A stretch of DNA of 64,000 nucleotides from Salinimicrobium terrae DSM 17865 (GCF_000424665.1 NZ_AUKI01000016.1:124001-188000), one strand, 5' to 3'. Shown: positions 50,621 to 58,732, numbered from the stretch's first letter. The notes: a model not told the origin generated them from the letters alone. Made by a program: numbers and translations.

Positions 50621-50649
50621 CATTTTCGGCACGTTCTAAAAATGAAGTA

Positions 50650-51711
50650 ATGATTAAAACAGATATGTTAATAATCGGCGCAGGGCCTACGGGCCTTTTT
50701 GCCGTATTTGAAGCAGGATTATTAAAATTAAAATGCCATTTAATTGACGCTTTACCACAACCGGGGGGGCAGTGTTCAGAGATCTATCCAAAAAAGCCGA
50801 TTTATGATATTCCTGCCTTTCCCGAAATCCTTGCAGGTGACCTGGTAGATAACTTAATGGAGCAGATAAGACCTTTTGAACCCGGATTTACCCTGGGAGA
50901 AAGAGCAGAAACTATAGAAAAGCTGGATGACGGTTCATTTATAGTTACCACGAGCGAGGGTACAAAACATCAGGCGCCGGTGGTGGTGATCGCAGGTGGC
51001 CTGGGCAGTTTTGAACCTCGTAAACCACCTATTCCAAATATTGCAAAATTCGAGAATAATGGGGTCGCTTACATGATCAAAGAACCTGAAGATTACAGGA
51101 ATAAGCGCATAGTTATAGCCGGCGGGGGAGATTCTGCTCTTGATTGGGCGATCTATCTTTCTGAAATTGCTTCGGAAGTTTCCCTGGTTCACCGGAGAAA
51201 TGAGTTCCGCGGAGCATTGGATTCCGTCGAAAAAGTTTCAGAGCTTTCAAAAATCGGAAAAATAAACCTTATTACTGAAGCCGAAGTTGTAGGTTTGAAT
51301 GGTGCTGAAGGATTGGAATCTGTAGTCATACGACAAAAAGGAGATGCTTCCGAAGAAGAAATAAAAGAAACAGATTATTTTATTCCGCTATTCGGACTTT
51401 CACCAAAACTTGGACCTATTGCAAACTGGGGTCTGGAGATCGAAAAAAATGCCATTAAAGTGGATAACAGCTATGATTACCAGACAAACATCCCGGGAAT
51501 TTATGCCATTGGAGACGTAAATACCTATCCCGGCAAACTCAAATTGATCCTGTGTGGTTTCCATGAAGCTGCAATTATGTGTCAAAGTGCTTACCAAAGA
51601 ATTTTTCCTGAAAAGAAATACGTGATGAAGTATACTACAGTGAGTGGAGTCAACGGCTTTGATGGCAGCAAGAAAGAAGCTAAACGAGAAGTAGTTAAGA
51701 GTATTAATTAA
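50650..51711 (+). CDS. Ferredoxin--NADP reductase (thioredoxin reductase-like type)
   Basis: A 353-residue FAD- and NADPH-binding oxidoreductase. 'DMLIIGAGPTGLFAVFEAGL' binds FAD, 'PGGQCSEIYPKKPIYDIPAF' is typical of the YumC-type FNR, 'IVIAGGGDSALDWAIYL' binds NADPH (no CxxC in between, unlike thioredoxin reductase), and 'GIYAIGDVNTYPGKLKLILC' closes the FAD site. It passes electrons between NADPH and ferredoxin; a 2Fe-2S ferredoxin gene follows after a hairpin. Confidence 0.95.
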   Translation: MIKTDMLIIGAGPTGLFAVFEAGLLKLKCHLIDALPQPGGQCSEIYPKKPIYDIPAFPEILAGDLVDNLMEQIRPFEPGFTLGERAETIEKLDDGSFIVTTSEGTKHQAPVVVIAGGLGSFEPRKPPIPNIAKFENNGVAYMIKEPEDYRNKRIVIAGGGDSALDWAIYLSEIASEVSLVHRRNEFRGALDSVEKVSELSKIGKINLITEAEVVGLNGAEGLESVVIRQKGDASEEEIKETDYFIPLFGLSPKLGPIANWGLEIEKNAIKVDNSYDYQTNIPGIYAIGDVNTYPGKLKLILCGFHEAAIMCQSAYQRIFPEKKYVMKYTTVSGVNGFDGSKKEAKREVVKSIN

Positions 51712-51721
51712 TTTTAAATCG

Positions 51722-51756
51722 AGACCTCACAGGTTTTGAAATCTGTGAGGTCTTTT
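51722..51756 (+). terminator. Terminator between FNR and ferredoxin genes
   Basis: AGACCTCACAG and CTGTGAGGTCT pair perfectly around a 10-base loop, followed by TTT. It may be partial, allowing some read-through to the ferredoxin gene. Confidence 0.75.
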
Positions 51757-51765
51757 GATTACACC

Positions 51766-52104
51766 ATGTCAGACATTAAAATAACCATCATCGATCGCGA
51801 AGGAGAAGCTCACCTTGTAGATGCACCTACAGATATGAATATGAACCTTATGGAAGTAATTCGTCTCCATGAACTCGCTCCCGAAGGTACTATTGGCATT
51901 TGCGGCGGAATGGCCATGTGCGCTTCCTGCCAGTGTTACATATTAAACAAGGATCATCTTCTGCCCGAAAAGAGCTATGAAGAGGAAGATATGCTGGACC
52001 AGGCTTTTTTCACGCAGGAGAACAGTCGGCTTAGCTGTCAGATACCAATGGATAAAGAACTGGAAGGACTGGAGGTTAAAATTGCTCCCTTTAATTCTGA
52101 CTGA
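51766..52104 (+). CDS. Adrenodoxin-type [2Fe-2S] ferredoxin
   Basis: A 112-residue electron carrier. Cluster ligands are Cys46, Cys52, Cys55 ('GICGGMAMCASCQC', the C-x5-C-x2-C pattern) and Cys91 ('RLSCQIPM'). The acidic helix 'SYEEEDMLDQ' fits partner binding. The ATG at 51766 gives the family start; the earlier TTG would read through the terminator hairpin. The upstream reductase is its probable electron partner. Confidence 0.94.
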   Translation: MSDIKITIIDREGEAHLVDAPTDMNMNLMEVIRLHELAPEGTIGICGGMAMCASCQCYILNKDHLLPEKSYEEEDMLDQAFFTQENSRLSCQIPMDKELEGLEVKIAPFNSD

Positions 52105-52166
52105 TACTTTGTGGAAAAAGGGTTCAATTTTTGCCCTTTTTGGATAGTGAGTAATATCCAGGCAGC

Positions 52167-52328
52167 ATGATATGTAATGTAATTGTTTTTTATTCCAGTA
52201 AATCGAAAGATTATCTTCAACTTGACGGAGTGATTTCTAAAAAGCCCCTGAAGCTGAAGAGTGAATGCTGCGAAAAATATAAAAAGGGCAAGCGCTGTAA
52301 ACGCTGCCCTTGTTTTGATCTTATGTAG
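52167..52328 (+). CDS. Small Cys-rich protein (53 residues)
   Basis: A short frame found by reading the gap after the ferredoxin gene: 'MICNVIVFYSSKSKDYLQLD' then 'GVISKKPLKLKSECCEKYKK' and 'GKRCKRCPCFDLM'. The basic C-terminal part has six Cys residues counting the first (CC...C..C.C), a possible zinc or Fe-S site; similar tiny CCEKYKK-type proteins occur in Flavobacteriia as far as I recall. It lies 62 bp after the ferredoxin stop on the same strand, and its end overlaps the convergent phosphoesterase by 8 bases. Confidence 0.6.
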   Translation: MICNVIVFYSSKSKDYLQLDGVISKKPLKLKSECCEKYKKGKRCKRCPCFDLM

Positions 52329-53229
52329 CTGTTTTTGCTTTTTGGTAAGCACTCAATTTCTGAGGTCCCTCCAGCACTATTCTTATTACTTTTAAAAATC
52401 CTTCCTCAGTGGTGGCTATCTGCCATTTCACAAGAGTTATTGCTCCGTTTTCAATTTCAAGTCCCGTGATCGATCTGGGATGTACACAGCTGCCGTCATT
52501 GAAATAAGGAATTTCCCCCGGCCGCGGAAAACGTGGTCTGTGCGTGTGGCCGGTAATTGTGAACTGGTCATTATTTTCTACGATCCATTTTTTGGTCCTG
52601 CGCTCGATCTTGTTGAGTTCAATATTGTTTCTTGCCGGACTTGTAGGATCACCAATGCCAAAAATTTGTAGCTGTCTCCACAACACCCTTACAAGAAACC
52701 TGTTAATTTTCCACATGTAGTAATGAAGCCAGTCTGCCTGATGTCCATGAACCATTAGTATCTCCTGCCCGGTGTGTTTATGTTCCAGCACAAGGGCTTC
52801 AGGAAAGGTGATACCCGGAAAAAGCGGTAGTTCTTTCTCTGTCCCCGTGTCATAGTAGGTATAAAGATGCTTTTCGACATAATCCTGATCGCTGTAAACC
52901 ATGTCGTGATTTCCCACTATACGGAAAAGCCGCCCTTCTGTAAAGAACATTCGCATCAACAGGAAGACATCTTTATGGGCTTCAAAAATGGATTTAAAGG
53001 TGAGGTTTTCCCACAGCTCATCCCCGTCACCCAGTTCACAGTAGGTAAAACCATTCCTGTAATAATGTGCGAGGGCATGAAAATAACTGTTGCGGTTGTT
53101 CGCGAAATCATCGGCGAAACTGTTGTTTCCACGGTGACAGTCGCTAAAGATGATAAATTTTGAATCATCATCAAATGGTATCCGGAATGCTTTGTCGTAC
53201 GCCTGGTTTAGTCTGCTTCCGGAGGACAT
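52321..53229 (-). CDS. Calcineurin-like metallophosphoesterase (UDP-diacylglucosamine hydrolase-like)
   Basis: A 302-residue two-metal phosphoesterase. Metal ligands appear in order: 'FSDCHRGNN' (Asp30, His32), 'ELGDGDELWENL' (about 65-76), 'IVGNHDMVYSDQD' (about 104-116), 'MVHGHQADW' and 'TGHTHRPRF'. The DGDE in place of the common DxFE and the overall layout resemble LpxH-type lipid A hydrolases, but the sequence is not close enough to name it so. Cytosolic. Confidence 0.88.
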   Translation of the reverse strand: MSSGSRLNQAYDKAFRIPFDDDSKFIIFSDCHRGNNSFADDFANNRNSYFHALAHYYRNGFTYCELGDGDELWENLTFKSIFEAHKDVFLLMRMFFTEGRLFRIVGNHDMVYSDQDYVEKHLYTYYDTGTEKELPLFPGITFPEALVLEHKHTGQEILMVHGHQADWLHYYMWKINRFLVRVLWRQLQIFGIGDPTSPARNNIELNKIERRTKKWIVENNDQFTITGHTHRPRFPRPGEIPYFNDGSCVHPRSITGLEIENGAITLVKWQIATTEEGFLKVIRIVLEGPQKLSAYQKAKTAT

Positions 53230-53249
53230 TTTTTCTAATTTGGTTAAAA

Positions 53250-54428
53250 TTATTGAAAAGCCGAAATCCCTGTAATATCAAGTCCCGTGATCAACAGGTG
53301 AATGTCATGTGTACCTTCATAGGTAATCACGCTTTCCAGGTTCATGGAATGACGCATGATGCTGTATTCCCCGGTAATTCCCATTCCGCCGAGAATTTGC
53401 CTTGCTTCCCTGGCAATCTTGATCGCCATATCCACATTGTTTCTCTTGGCCATAGAAATCTGTGCAGAAGTTGCGGTGCCTTCATTTCTCATCACTCCAA
53501 GTCTCCACGCCAGTAATTGTGCCTTGGTAATTTCGGTGATCATCTCCGCCAGTTTTTTTTGCTGAAGCTGGAAACTTGCAATAGGTTTTCCAAACTGCTC
53601 CCGTTCCTTTGCATAGCGCAAGGCTGTGTCATAACAGTCCATTGCTGCCCCAATTGCCCCCCAGGCAATTCCGTATCGGGCTGAGTCGAGACAACCAAGA
53701 GGAGCTCCCAAACCGCTTTTTTCGGGCATCAGGTTTTCCTTGGGAACTTTTACATTATTAAAGACAAGTTCTCCCGTAGCACTCGCACGCAGGGACCATT
53801 TGTTGTGAGTTTCGGGAGTTGAAAAACCTTCCATTCCGCGTTCTACAATAAGTCCGTGGATTCGTCCATTTTCGTCCTTTGCCCAAACTATAGCAATGTC
53901 GGCAAAGGGAGCATTGGAAATCCACATCTTTGCTCCATTGAGCAGGTAATGATCCTCTTTGTCTTTGAAGTTGGTGGTCATTCCGCCGGGATTGGATCCG
54001 TGGTCGGGTTCAGTGAGTCCAAAACAACCCATCATTTCTCCTGAAGCCAGCTTCGGAAGAAATTTCTTCTTTTGTTCCTCAGTTCCATACTTAAAGATTG
54101 GATACATCACCAGCGAGGACTGCACAGAGGCCGTAGAACGGACTCCACTGTCTCCGCGCTCTATTTCCTGCATGATAAGTCCGTAAGAGATTTGATCAAG
54201 ACCTGCGCCGCCGTATTCTTCAGGGATGTAAGGTCCAAAAGCACCAATTTCAGCAAGACCATTTATTAATTGCTTCGGAAATTGGGCTTTTTGAGCCGCT
54301 TCTTCTATAATTGGAGATACTTCCCGCTTTACCCATTCCCGGGCAGCGTCACGTACCATTTTATGTTCGTCGGAAAGTAATTCGTCTAGATTATAATAAT
54401 CTGGAGCCTGAAATTGATCTGCTTTCAT
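53250..54428 (-). CDS. Acyl-CoA dehydrogenase (glutaryl-CoA dehydrogenase-like)
   Basis: A 392-residue FAD flavoenzyme that desaturates an acyl-CoA. 'MGCFGLTEPDHGSNPGGM' and 'KMWISNAPFADIAIVWAK' are the FAD/substrate motifs; 'YAKEREQFGKPIASFQLQQ' and 'ARQILGGMGITGEYSIMRH' complete the domain. The catalytic Glu lies in 'VITYEGTHDIHLLITG' (about 370-385), and the surrounding sequence fits the glutaryl-CoA dehydrogenase branch, which would place it in lysine or tryptophan breakdown. Single-gene unit. Confidence 0.93.
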   Translation of the reverse strand: MKADQFQAPDYYNLDELLSDEHKMVRDAAREWVKREVSPIIEEAAQKAQFPKQLINGLAEIGAFGPYIPEEYGGAGLDQISYGLIMQEIERGDSGVRSTASVQSSLVMYPIFKYGTEEQKKKFLPKLASGEMMGCFGLTEPDHGSNPGGMTTNFKDKEDHYLLNGAKMWISNAPFADIAIVWAKDENGRIHGLIVERGMEGFSTPETHNKWSLRASATGELVFNNVKVPKENLMPEKSGLGAPLGCLDSARYGIAWGAIGAAMDCYDTALRYAKEREQFGKPIASFQLQQKKLAEMITEITKAQLLAWRLGVMRNEGTATSAQISMAKRNNVDMAIKIAREARQILGGMGITGEYSIMRHSMNLESVITYEGTHDIHLLITGLDITGISAFQ

Positions 54429-54568
54429 TGTAGTTGTTTAATGTTTGTCTGGAAGAGTAAATTTAAGCAATCAGAAATTAGGAGCAAGGTAGAATTGAAG
54501 CGGAATTCCTTAAACAATAGCTTCCGAAGTTAATTCTCTATCTTGTCCGGCCAAATGATGCTATTTTA

Positions 54569-55402
54569 ATGAATAAAATTTATTTATTGTTGCTCACAAC
54601 GCTGACTTTTGGATGTAATGAGAACAACAAAAAGGAAATAGCTATAACCGATCCGGTTGTTGAAATTTCTGAAGAAGGAAAAAAGGCCCGGCAGGAAGAG
54701 ATCATAAAAGAACACCTGTATGAGTGCGCAGGGAAATATCCATTGTATTCCCGGGAAAGGCAGAAATGTCTTGATGCAGGACTCGAAAAAGATCCCACTA
54801 TAGCTTACTTATGGCAGCAAAAAGCGATGCCACTGTTCAAGCAGGGAAAATATGAAGTGGGAATGGAGTACATCGATAAAGCTGTTGAAATCAATCCCGA
54901 GCGTTGGCAGCCGTACAGGGCCTTCATAAAAGTCATTTTTGCTAAAACCTATAAAGCCGGAATAACAGATTTCGAAGATCTACTGGATAAATATGGAAAT
55001 GCTTATGTAATGGATCACACCTATAAATTTCATATTGGACTTTCATATCTGCAGTTGAACGAATTGGAAAAAGCGGAAGCCATTTTTACCGAAGATCTCC
55101 GGGAACAGGTAGCGCAATGGGGAGAAGACGGGGAACATCACCTTGATCTTTTCTACTACGGAATCTCAAAATACGAACTGGGAAATTGCGAAGAAGCCAT
55201 TGAGGTTTTCGATAAGGCATTGAAGATCTATCCTACTTTTGCCGAAGTGCAATATTATAAAGCCATTTGTCTTTATAAACTGGAAAGGCAGGAGGAGGCA
55301 ATGAGATTGATGGAAACGGCGCAGGCAAATGGTAAGGCGGGAAATACCATCAATGAGGATAATGTGATCTATGAAAGATATCCTTACCAGGTGAGGTGGT
55401 AG
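54569..55402 (+). CDS. TPR-repeat lipoprotein
   Basis: A 277-residue lipoprotein: 'MNKIYLLLLTTLTFGCNENN' has the lipobox Cys16. At least four tetratricopeptide-like helical pairs follow ('AYLWQQKAMPLFKQGKYEVG', 'FHIGLSYLQLNELEKAEAIF', 'FYYGISKYELGNCEEAIEVF', 'VQYYKAICLYKLERQEEAMR'), so it is probably a periplasmic or outer-membrane protein-binding scaffold. No partner is indicated. A repeat cluster lies right after it. Confidence 0.85.
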   Translation: MNKIYLLLLTTLTFGCNENNKKEIAITDPVVEISEEGKKARQEEIIKEHLYECAGKYPLYSRERQKCLDAGLEKDPTIAYLWQQKAMPLFKQGKYEVGMEYIDKAVEINPERWQPYRAFIKVIFAKTYKAGITDFEDLLDKYGNAYVMDHTYKFHIGLSYLQLNELEKAEAIFTEDLREQVAQWGEDGEHHLDLFYYGISKYELGNCEEAIEVFDKALKIYPTFAEVQYYKAICLYKLERQEEAMRLMETAQANGKAGNTINEDNVIYERYPYQVRW

Positions 55403-55427
55403 ATATGATTTTCAGACATAAATCCAA

Positions 55428-55561
55428 AAGATGCTGAAACAAGTTCAGCATGACGGGATTCAAAAAAGGCTGACTGCACGTCACCCTGAATTTATTTCAG
55501 GGTCTCTACAGTCAGCTGCAATACTTCAACCCTTTCCGGGTTCAAAACCCTGAAAGGGTTA
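55428..55561. repeat. Composite REP-like cluster of inverted repeats
   Basis: Three nested or adjacent hairpins fill the gap. ATGCTGAA/TTCAGCAT is at 55431-55451. ACCCTGAA/TTCAGGGT (55483-55503) is enclosed by GCTGACTG/CAGTCAGC (55469-55516). AACCCTTTC/GAAAGGGTT is at 55528-55560. The 'CACCCTGAATTTATTTCAGG' and 'TGCTGAAACAAGTTCAGCAT' type sequences are, as I recall, widespread repeats in Flavobacteriia genomes. They may also stop transcription between the converging genes. Confidence 0.7.
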
Positions 55562-55568
55562 GTGTTAA

Positions 55569-56288
55569 TTACATCTTCAAATAAAAATCTTTTACCAGCT
55601 CGATATATTCCGGGGTGTATTGATGTCGGGCAGTCTCTATCACCAACTCATCTTCTTGGGGAGAGGTTTCCAAAAATGCCATTTCCACCAGACTTCTTTT
55701 AATTTCAGATTCCGGAGTACCTTTTACGCGGGTGATACGCTGCGGGAAAAGTCCGAAGTCACTGGCGAGGTAGCGGAATTTCTCCTCTTCGGAATTGGGA
55801 AGAACAACATTAAATTTTCCCTTTTTTGAGAGGAGTAAGGAAACTCCCTCTAATAGTTCCTCAAACGGAAGTGCCTCTGCAAACCGCGCCTGGTCCCGCT
55901 TCGAATCTCCCGAAGAATAATCGGCAGAATAAAATGGCGGATTCGAAACTATCAAATCATATTTATCTTCATCCTGCATCTCTTCTACGAATTCATCAAA
56001 AGCCGCATGGTAACAGAAAAGCCTGTCGCCCCAATCACTGTTCTCAAAATTCTCCACGGCCTGTTCGTAAGCGGCTTCATCTATTTCTAAAGCATCAATA
56101 AGTTCGGCATTGCTTCGCTGCGCGAGCATGAGTGCAATCATTCCTGTGCCGGTGCCAATGTCTAGAATAGAGATAGGTTCATGTGAAAGAGAGGCCCAGG
56201 CGCCAAGTAGCACTCCGTCGGTACCGACTTTCATGGCGGTACGGTCCTGGTGAATAGTAAATTGTTTAAATTTGAATGGCTTCTTCAT
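55569..56288 (-). CDS. tRNA1(Val) (adenine(37)-N6)-methyltransferase-like protein
   Basis: A 239-residue SAM methyltransferase of the YfiC/TrmN6 group. 'ILDIGTGTGMIALMLAQRS' binds SAM, and 'YDLIVSNPPFYSADYSSGD' holds the NPPF/Y motif for N6-adenine methylation. The N-terminal 'FKFKQFTIHQDRTAMKVGTD' is family-typical, which is why the ATG at 56288 is used rather than the frame starting 39 bases upstream. Confidence 0.92.
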   Translation of the reverse strand: MKKPFKFKQFTIHQDRTAMKVGTDGVLLGAWASLSHEPISILDIGTGTGMIALMLAQRSNAELIDALEIDEAAYEQAVENFENSDWGDRLFCYHAAFDEFVEEMQDEDKYDLIVSNPPFYSADYSSGDSKRDQARFAEALPFEELLEGVSLLLSKKGKFNVVLPNSEEEKFRYLASDFGLFPQRITRVKGTPESEIKRSLVEMAFLETSPQEDELVIETARHQYTPEYIELVKDFYLKM

Positions 56289-56317
56289 AAATTTTAATAT
56301 ACAAGTAAGCCAAATAA

Positions 56318-56334
56318 CAAGCACCAAATTCCAA
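56318..56334. repeat. Left flank repeat of the four-helix-bundle gene
   Basis: CAAGCACCAAATTCCAA is the inverse of TTGGAATTT...TTGGTGCTTG sequences on the other side of the gene (56801-56865). AGCGCCAACTCTA at 56371-56383 also mirrors GAGAGTTGGTGCT at 56853-56865. Confidence 0.5.
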
Positions 56335-56396
56335 TTCTGCTAATTGAAGAGTCCTGTTAAATTAAAATCACAGCGCCAACTCTAAGTGTCCAAAGG

Positions 56397-56738
56397 TCAA
56401 GACTTTTTAATAATGGCAGATAATATTTTCCGAAGTTCTTCTGCCTCCTGCAGAACTTTGTCTATATCAAACTCAAGTTCGGGATTGGATGATTTTAGTA
56501 GCTTTAACCAATAAGCAGATTCTTTAGCTTCTTTTCTGGCAATTTTAAGGCGGAAAGAAAAGTCTTTGTCTCCCAGTTTTTCATTAGCTTCAATATAATT
56601 TGCACCCACAGAACCCGATGATCTTACGAGCTGCTTTCCATCCTCTAGATTGGATATGGTTTTGTGAAGTTTGGAGATCAGTTTTCGGCAATCTATTGCA
56701 AATTCAAATGTCCTTTCCTCCAGATCGTAAGGCTTCAT
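56397..56738 (-). CDS. Four-helix-bundle (S23/IVP-type) protein
   Basis: A 113-residue protein of the family first seen in intervening sequences of 23S rRNA genes. 'YDLEERTFEFAIDCRKLISK', 'QLVRSSGSVGANYIEANEKL' and 'FRLKIARKEAKESAYWLKLL' are the conserved helices. Here it stands alone among protein genes and is flanked by inverted TTGGTGCTTGGAATTT-type repeats, which suggests a small repeat-bounded cassette that has moved. No biochemical role is known. Confidence 0.85.
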   Translation of the reverse strand: MKPYDLEERTFEFAIDCRKLISKLHKTISNLEDGKQLVRSSGSVGANYIEANEKLGDKDFSFRLKIARKEAKESAYWLKLLKSSNPELEFDIDKVLQEAEELRKILSAIIKKS

Positions 56739-56800
56739 ATATTAGGCTATACATAAATATTTTCAACGCAAGTAGTGTGTTGTTTTTTTCTACCCCCTTC

Positions 56801-56865
56801 GGAATTTGGGTATTGGTGCTTGGAATTTTAATACGGTTGGAATTTGGGATTTGAGAGTTGGTGCT
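56801..56865. repeat. Right flank repeats of the four-helix-bundle gene
   Basis: GGAATTTGGG-TATTGGTGCTTGG and TTGGAATTTGGGATTTGAGA then GTTGGTGCTTTTG form an imperfect direct duplication, inverted relative to 56318-56334. Confidence 0.5.
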
Positions 56866-56871
56866 TTTGAT

Positions 56872-57396
56872 TTATAAATATAAATCAATCAATCCTTCCG
56901 GCGTCTTCACATAGATCACCTTGTTCTTCTTATCCACCTTTACAAGGAATTGATCATTCATTGGGATAAGGATTTGTCTCCCATCCTTTTCGATCTCAAA
57001 CAAAGCCTGAGTGGTAGTATCATTAACTCCGGTGAGGGTCCCGACTGTTCCGTAGTTTTCGTCTTCTACGGTGAAGCCAACTATTTCGTGGAAATAGAAT
57101 TGATCTTCATTAAGTTCTGGCAAAAGGTTTAACGGAAGATAGAGGTCGCATTTCATAAGATCATCGGCGTCTTCTTCGGTGTCTACTTCTTCAAATTTTG
57201 CCCGCAGCAGATTGCTCTTTTGGAGCGAGCTTCTTTCAATAAAAAATGGAACCAGATTGTTGTCGTATTCGACAAAAACTGATTCCATTTCTAAATAACT
57301 TTCAGGTTCATCGGTATCGAGTTTTATCAACACCTCTCCCTTAAAACTAAATTTACTAACGATCCTGCCAAGGTAGAAACACTCTTCTTTTGTCAT
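56872..57396 (-). CDS. rimM: 16S rRNA processing protein RimM
   Basis: Ribosome-assembly factor for the 30S head; binds S19 and helps 16S rRNA maturation. The 174 residues contain the RimM N-domain ('FYLGRIVSKFSFKGEVLIKL', 'EDADDLMKCDLYLPLNLLPE') and the PRC-barrel C-domain ('FTVEDENYGTVGTLTGVNDT', 'RQILIPMNDQFLVKVDKKNK'). Transcribed with rpsP 19 bp upstream, the usual arrangement. Confidence 0.95.
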   Translation of the reverse strand: MTKEECFYLGRIVSKFSFKGEVLIKLDTDEPESYLEMESVFVEYDNNLVPFFIERSSLQKSNLLRAKFEEVDTEEDADDLMKCDLYLPLNLLPELNEDQFYFHEIVGFTVEDENYGTVGTLTGVNDTTTQALFEIEKDGRQILIPMNDQFLVKVDKKNKVIYVKTPEGLIDLYL

Positions 57397-57415
57397 TGCT
57401 CGTTAGAATGAAAAA

Positions 57416-57985
57416 TTAAGAACCTGCCTGGTCTTGTTTTTCTTCAGTTTTAGCTTCTTCTGCAGTAGCGTCATCCACTTCGTTTGCAGCAGCAGCTTCC
57501 TGATCTTCGGTGGTTTCCTCAACTTCAGGTTGTGCAGCGGCAGCAGTTTCGGCTTCGCGTTTTGCATTTACTTCTTTCTCAGCTTCAAGAGCTTTAGCTT
57601 TTTCAGCTTCCTGCTCTTTTGTTAAGTTTTCTTTTTTAGCTTCTACTTTACCTGCTTTTTCCTCAATCCAGGCATTGAATTTCTCCTCAGCTTGCTCTTC
57701 GGTTAGAGCGCCTTTTCTTACACCACCTGCAAGATGGTTTTTAAGTAAAACTCCTTTGTAAGAAAGAATTGCCTTTGCAGTTTCTGTAGGCTGTGCCCCA
57801 TTCTGTAACCATTGTACAGATTTGTCAACATTGATCTCAATAGTTGCAGGGTTAGTAGTTGGATTGTAAATACCTAATTTTTCAAGGAATCTACCATCTC
57901 TTTTTGCGCGGGCATCCGCAGCTACGATCCAGAAAAAAGGTTTTCCTTTTTTACCGTGTCTTTGTAATCTGATCTTTACAGGCAT
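57416..57985 (-). CDS. rpsP: Ribosomal protein bS16 with long acidic Ala/Glu-rich tail
   Basis: A 30S structural protein. Residues 1-80 are bS16 ('MPVKIRLQRHGKKGKPFFWI', 'RAKRDGRFLEKLGIYNPTT'). The next 100 or so residues form a helical, charged, Ala/Glu-rich extension ('EEKAGKVEAKKENLTKEQEA' and 'EVEETTEDQEAAAANEVDDA'), making the protein 189 residues against about 80-90 in E. coli. Extended S16 tails are known in Bacteroidota; the tail's role is unknown. Confidence 0.95.
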   Translation of the reverse strand: MPVKIRLQRHGKKGKPFFWIVAADARAKRDGRFLEKLGIYNPTTNPATIEINVDKSVQWLQNGAQPTETAKAILSYKGVLLKNHLAGGVRKGALTEEQAEEKFNAWIEEKAGKVEAKKENLTKEQEAEKAKALEAEKEVNAKREAETAAAAQPEVEETTEDQEAAAANEVDDATAEEAKTEEKQDQAGS

Positions 57986-57999
57986 AAAAATTAATTTGT

Positions 58000-58014
58000 G
58001 GGGTTCCCGACCCC
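58000..58014 (-). promoter_or_regulatory. Small hairpin in the rpsP leader
   Basis: GGGGT and ACCCC form a 5-bp GC stem around TCCCG, 15 bp before the rpsP start. It could be a control element or could simply be the leader structure. Confidence 0.3.
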
Positions 58015-58031
58015 GATTATTAATGAGGGGG

Positions 58032-58039
58032 CAAAGATA
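58032..58039 (-). promoter_or_regulatory. -7 box for rpsP-rimM
   Basis: On the minus strand TATCTTTG matches TAnnTTTG, 46 bp before the rpsP ATG. Confidence 0.5.
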
Positions 58040-58225
58040 CTATTATTTTTTATTGTAAATTAAGCAGTTAGTGAAAATTTATTTTTTGGATCCCGGTGAT
58101 TGATTTCTGAAATTTTTTCGGCTACGTTAAGGAGTGCTAAAGCCTGTTAAACATTGGGTTAGGTTGGTTTTGTGTCTTATATTTAGAAAGAAAAAAAGTT
58201 GCTAATCTAAAAAAAGAGAATAATT

Positions 58226-58675
58226 ATGAACACAACGAAAGAACAGGCAGCAAAACTTAATGAACTGCTGGAAAAAAATTACGATTCTGAAATGGGCTTT
58301 AAGAAAGCCGCTGAAGATGTAAAGAATAATGACCTAAAAGAATTTTTCGAAGTCAAAGCCAAAGAGCGATATGACTTTGGGCATGAGCTCAAAATTGAAA
58401 TAAGAAATCTTGGCGAAGCCCCAGATAAAGGTACGAGCGTACAAGCGAAGGCGCACCATGTGTGGATGGATCTAAAATCTGCTTTTACCTCAGATAAAGA
58501 AGAGGAAATATTAGAAGAAGTAGTGCGGGGAGAAAAACTGGCCGTAGAAGATTATAACAAAGTTATCAAGGATGACGGTTTTGCTCCTTCAACTGCAAAC
58601 CTTCTCATCAAACAGCGAAATGCCATTGAACGCACTTTTAATGATGTAAAGAAACTTGAAGAAGCTTTTGATTAG
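58226..58675 (+). CDS. PA2169-type four-helix-bundle protein (DUF2383-like)
   Basis: A 149-residue soluble helical protein with the ferritin-like pattern of the PA2169 family: 'AKLNELLEKNYDSEMGFKKA', 'KEFFEVKAKERYDFGHELKI', 'EEILEEVVRGEKLAVEDYNK' and 'LIKQRNAIERTFNDVKKLEE'. Carboxylate/His positions could bind a di-metal site. Relatives are often stress-induced; that is inference here. Confidence 0.78.
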   Translation: MNTTKEQAAKLNELLEKNYDSEMGFKKAAEDVKNNDLKEFFEVKAKERYDFGHELKIEIRNLGEAPDKGTSVQAKAHHVWMDLKSAFTSDKEEEILEEVVRGEKLAVEDYNKVIKDDGFAPSTANLLIKQRNAIERTFNDVKKLEEAFD

Positions 58676-58696
58676 ATAAATTTAGAATGGAAATAG

Positions 58697-58725
58697 AAAC
58701 CCGGTCTCTTCGTCCGGGTTTTTTT
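58697..58725 (+). terminator. Terminator after the PA2169-type gene
   Basis: AAACCCGG and CCGGGTTT pair around TCTCTTCGT, followed by a run of T. Confidence 0.9.
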
Positions 58726-58732
58726 ATGCTTC

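Noticed and set aside
55440-55560. CRISPR-like repeat array
   Set aside because: The repeats are inverted, not direct, and there are no regular spacers or cas genes.
57510-57761. Plus-strand frames of 63-83 codons opposite rpsP
   Set aside because: They arise from the Ala/Glu-rich codons of the S16 tail read backwards (Ser/Phe-rich).
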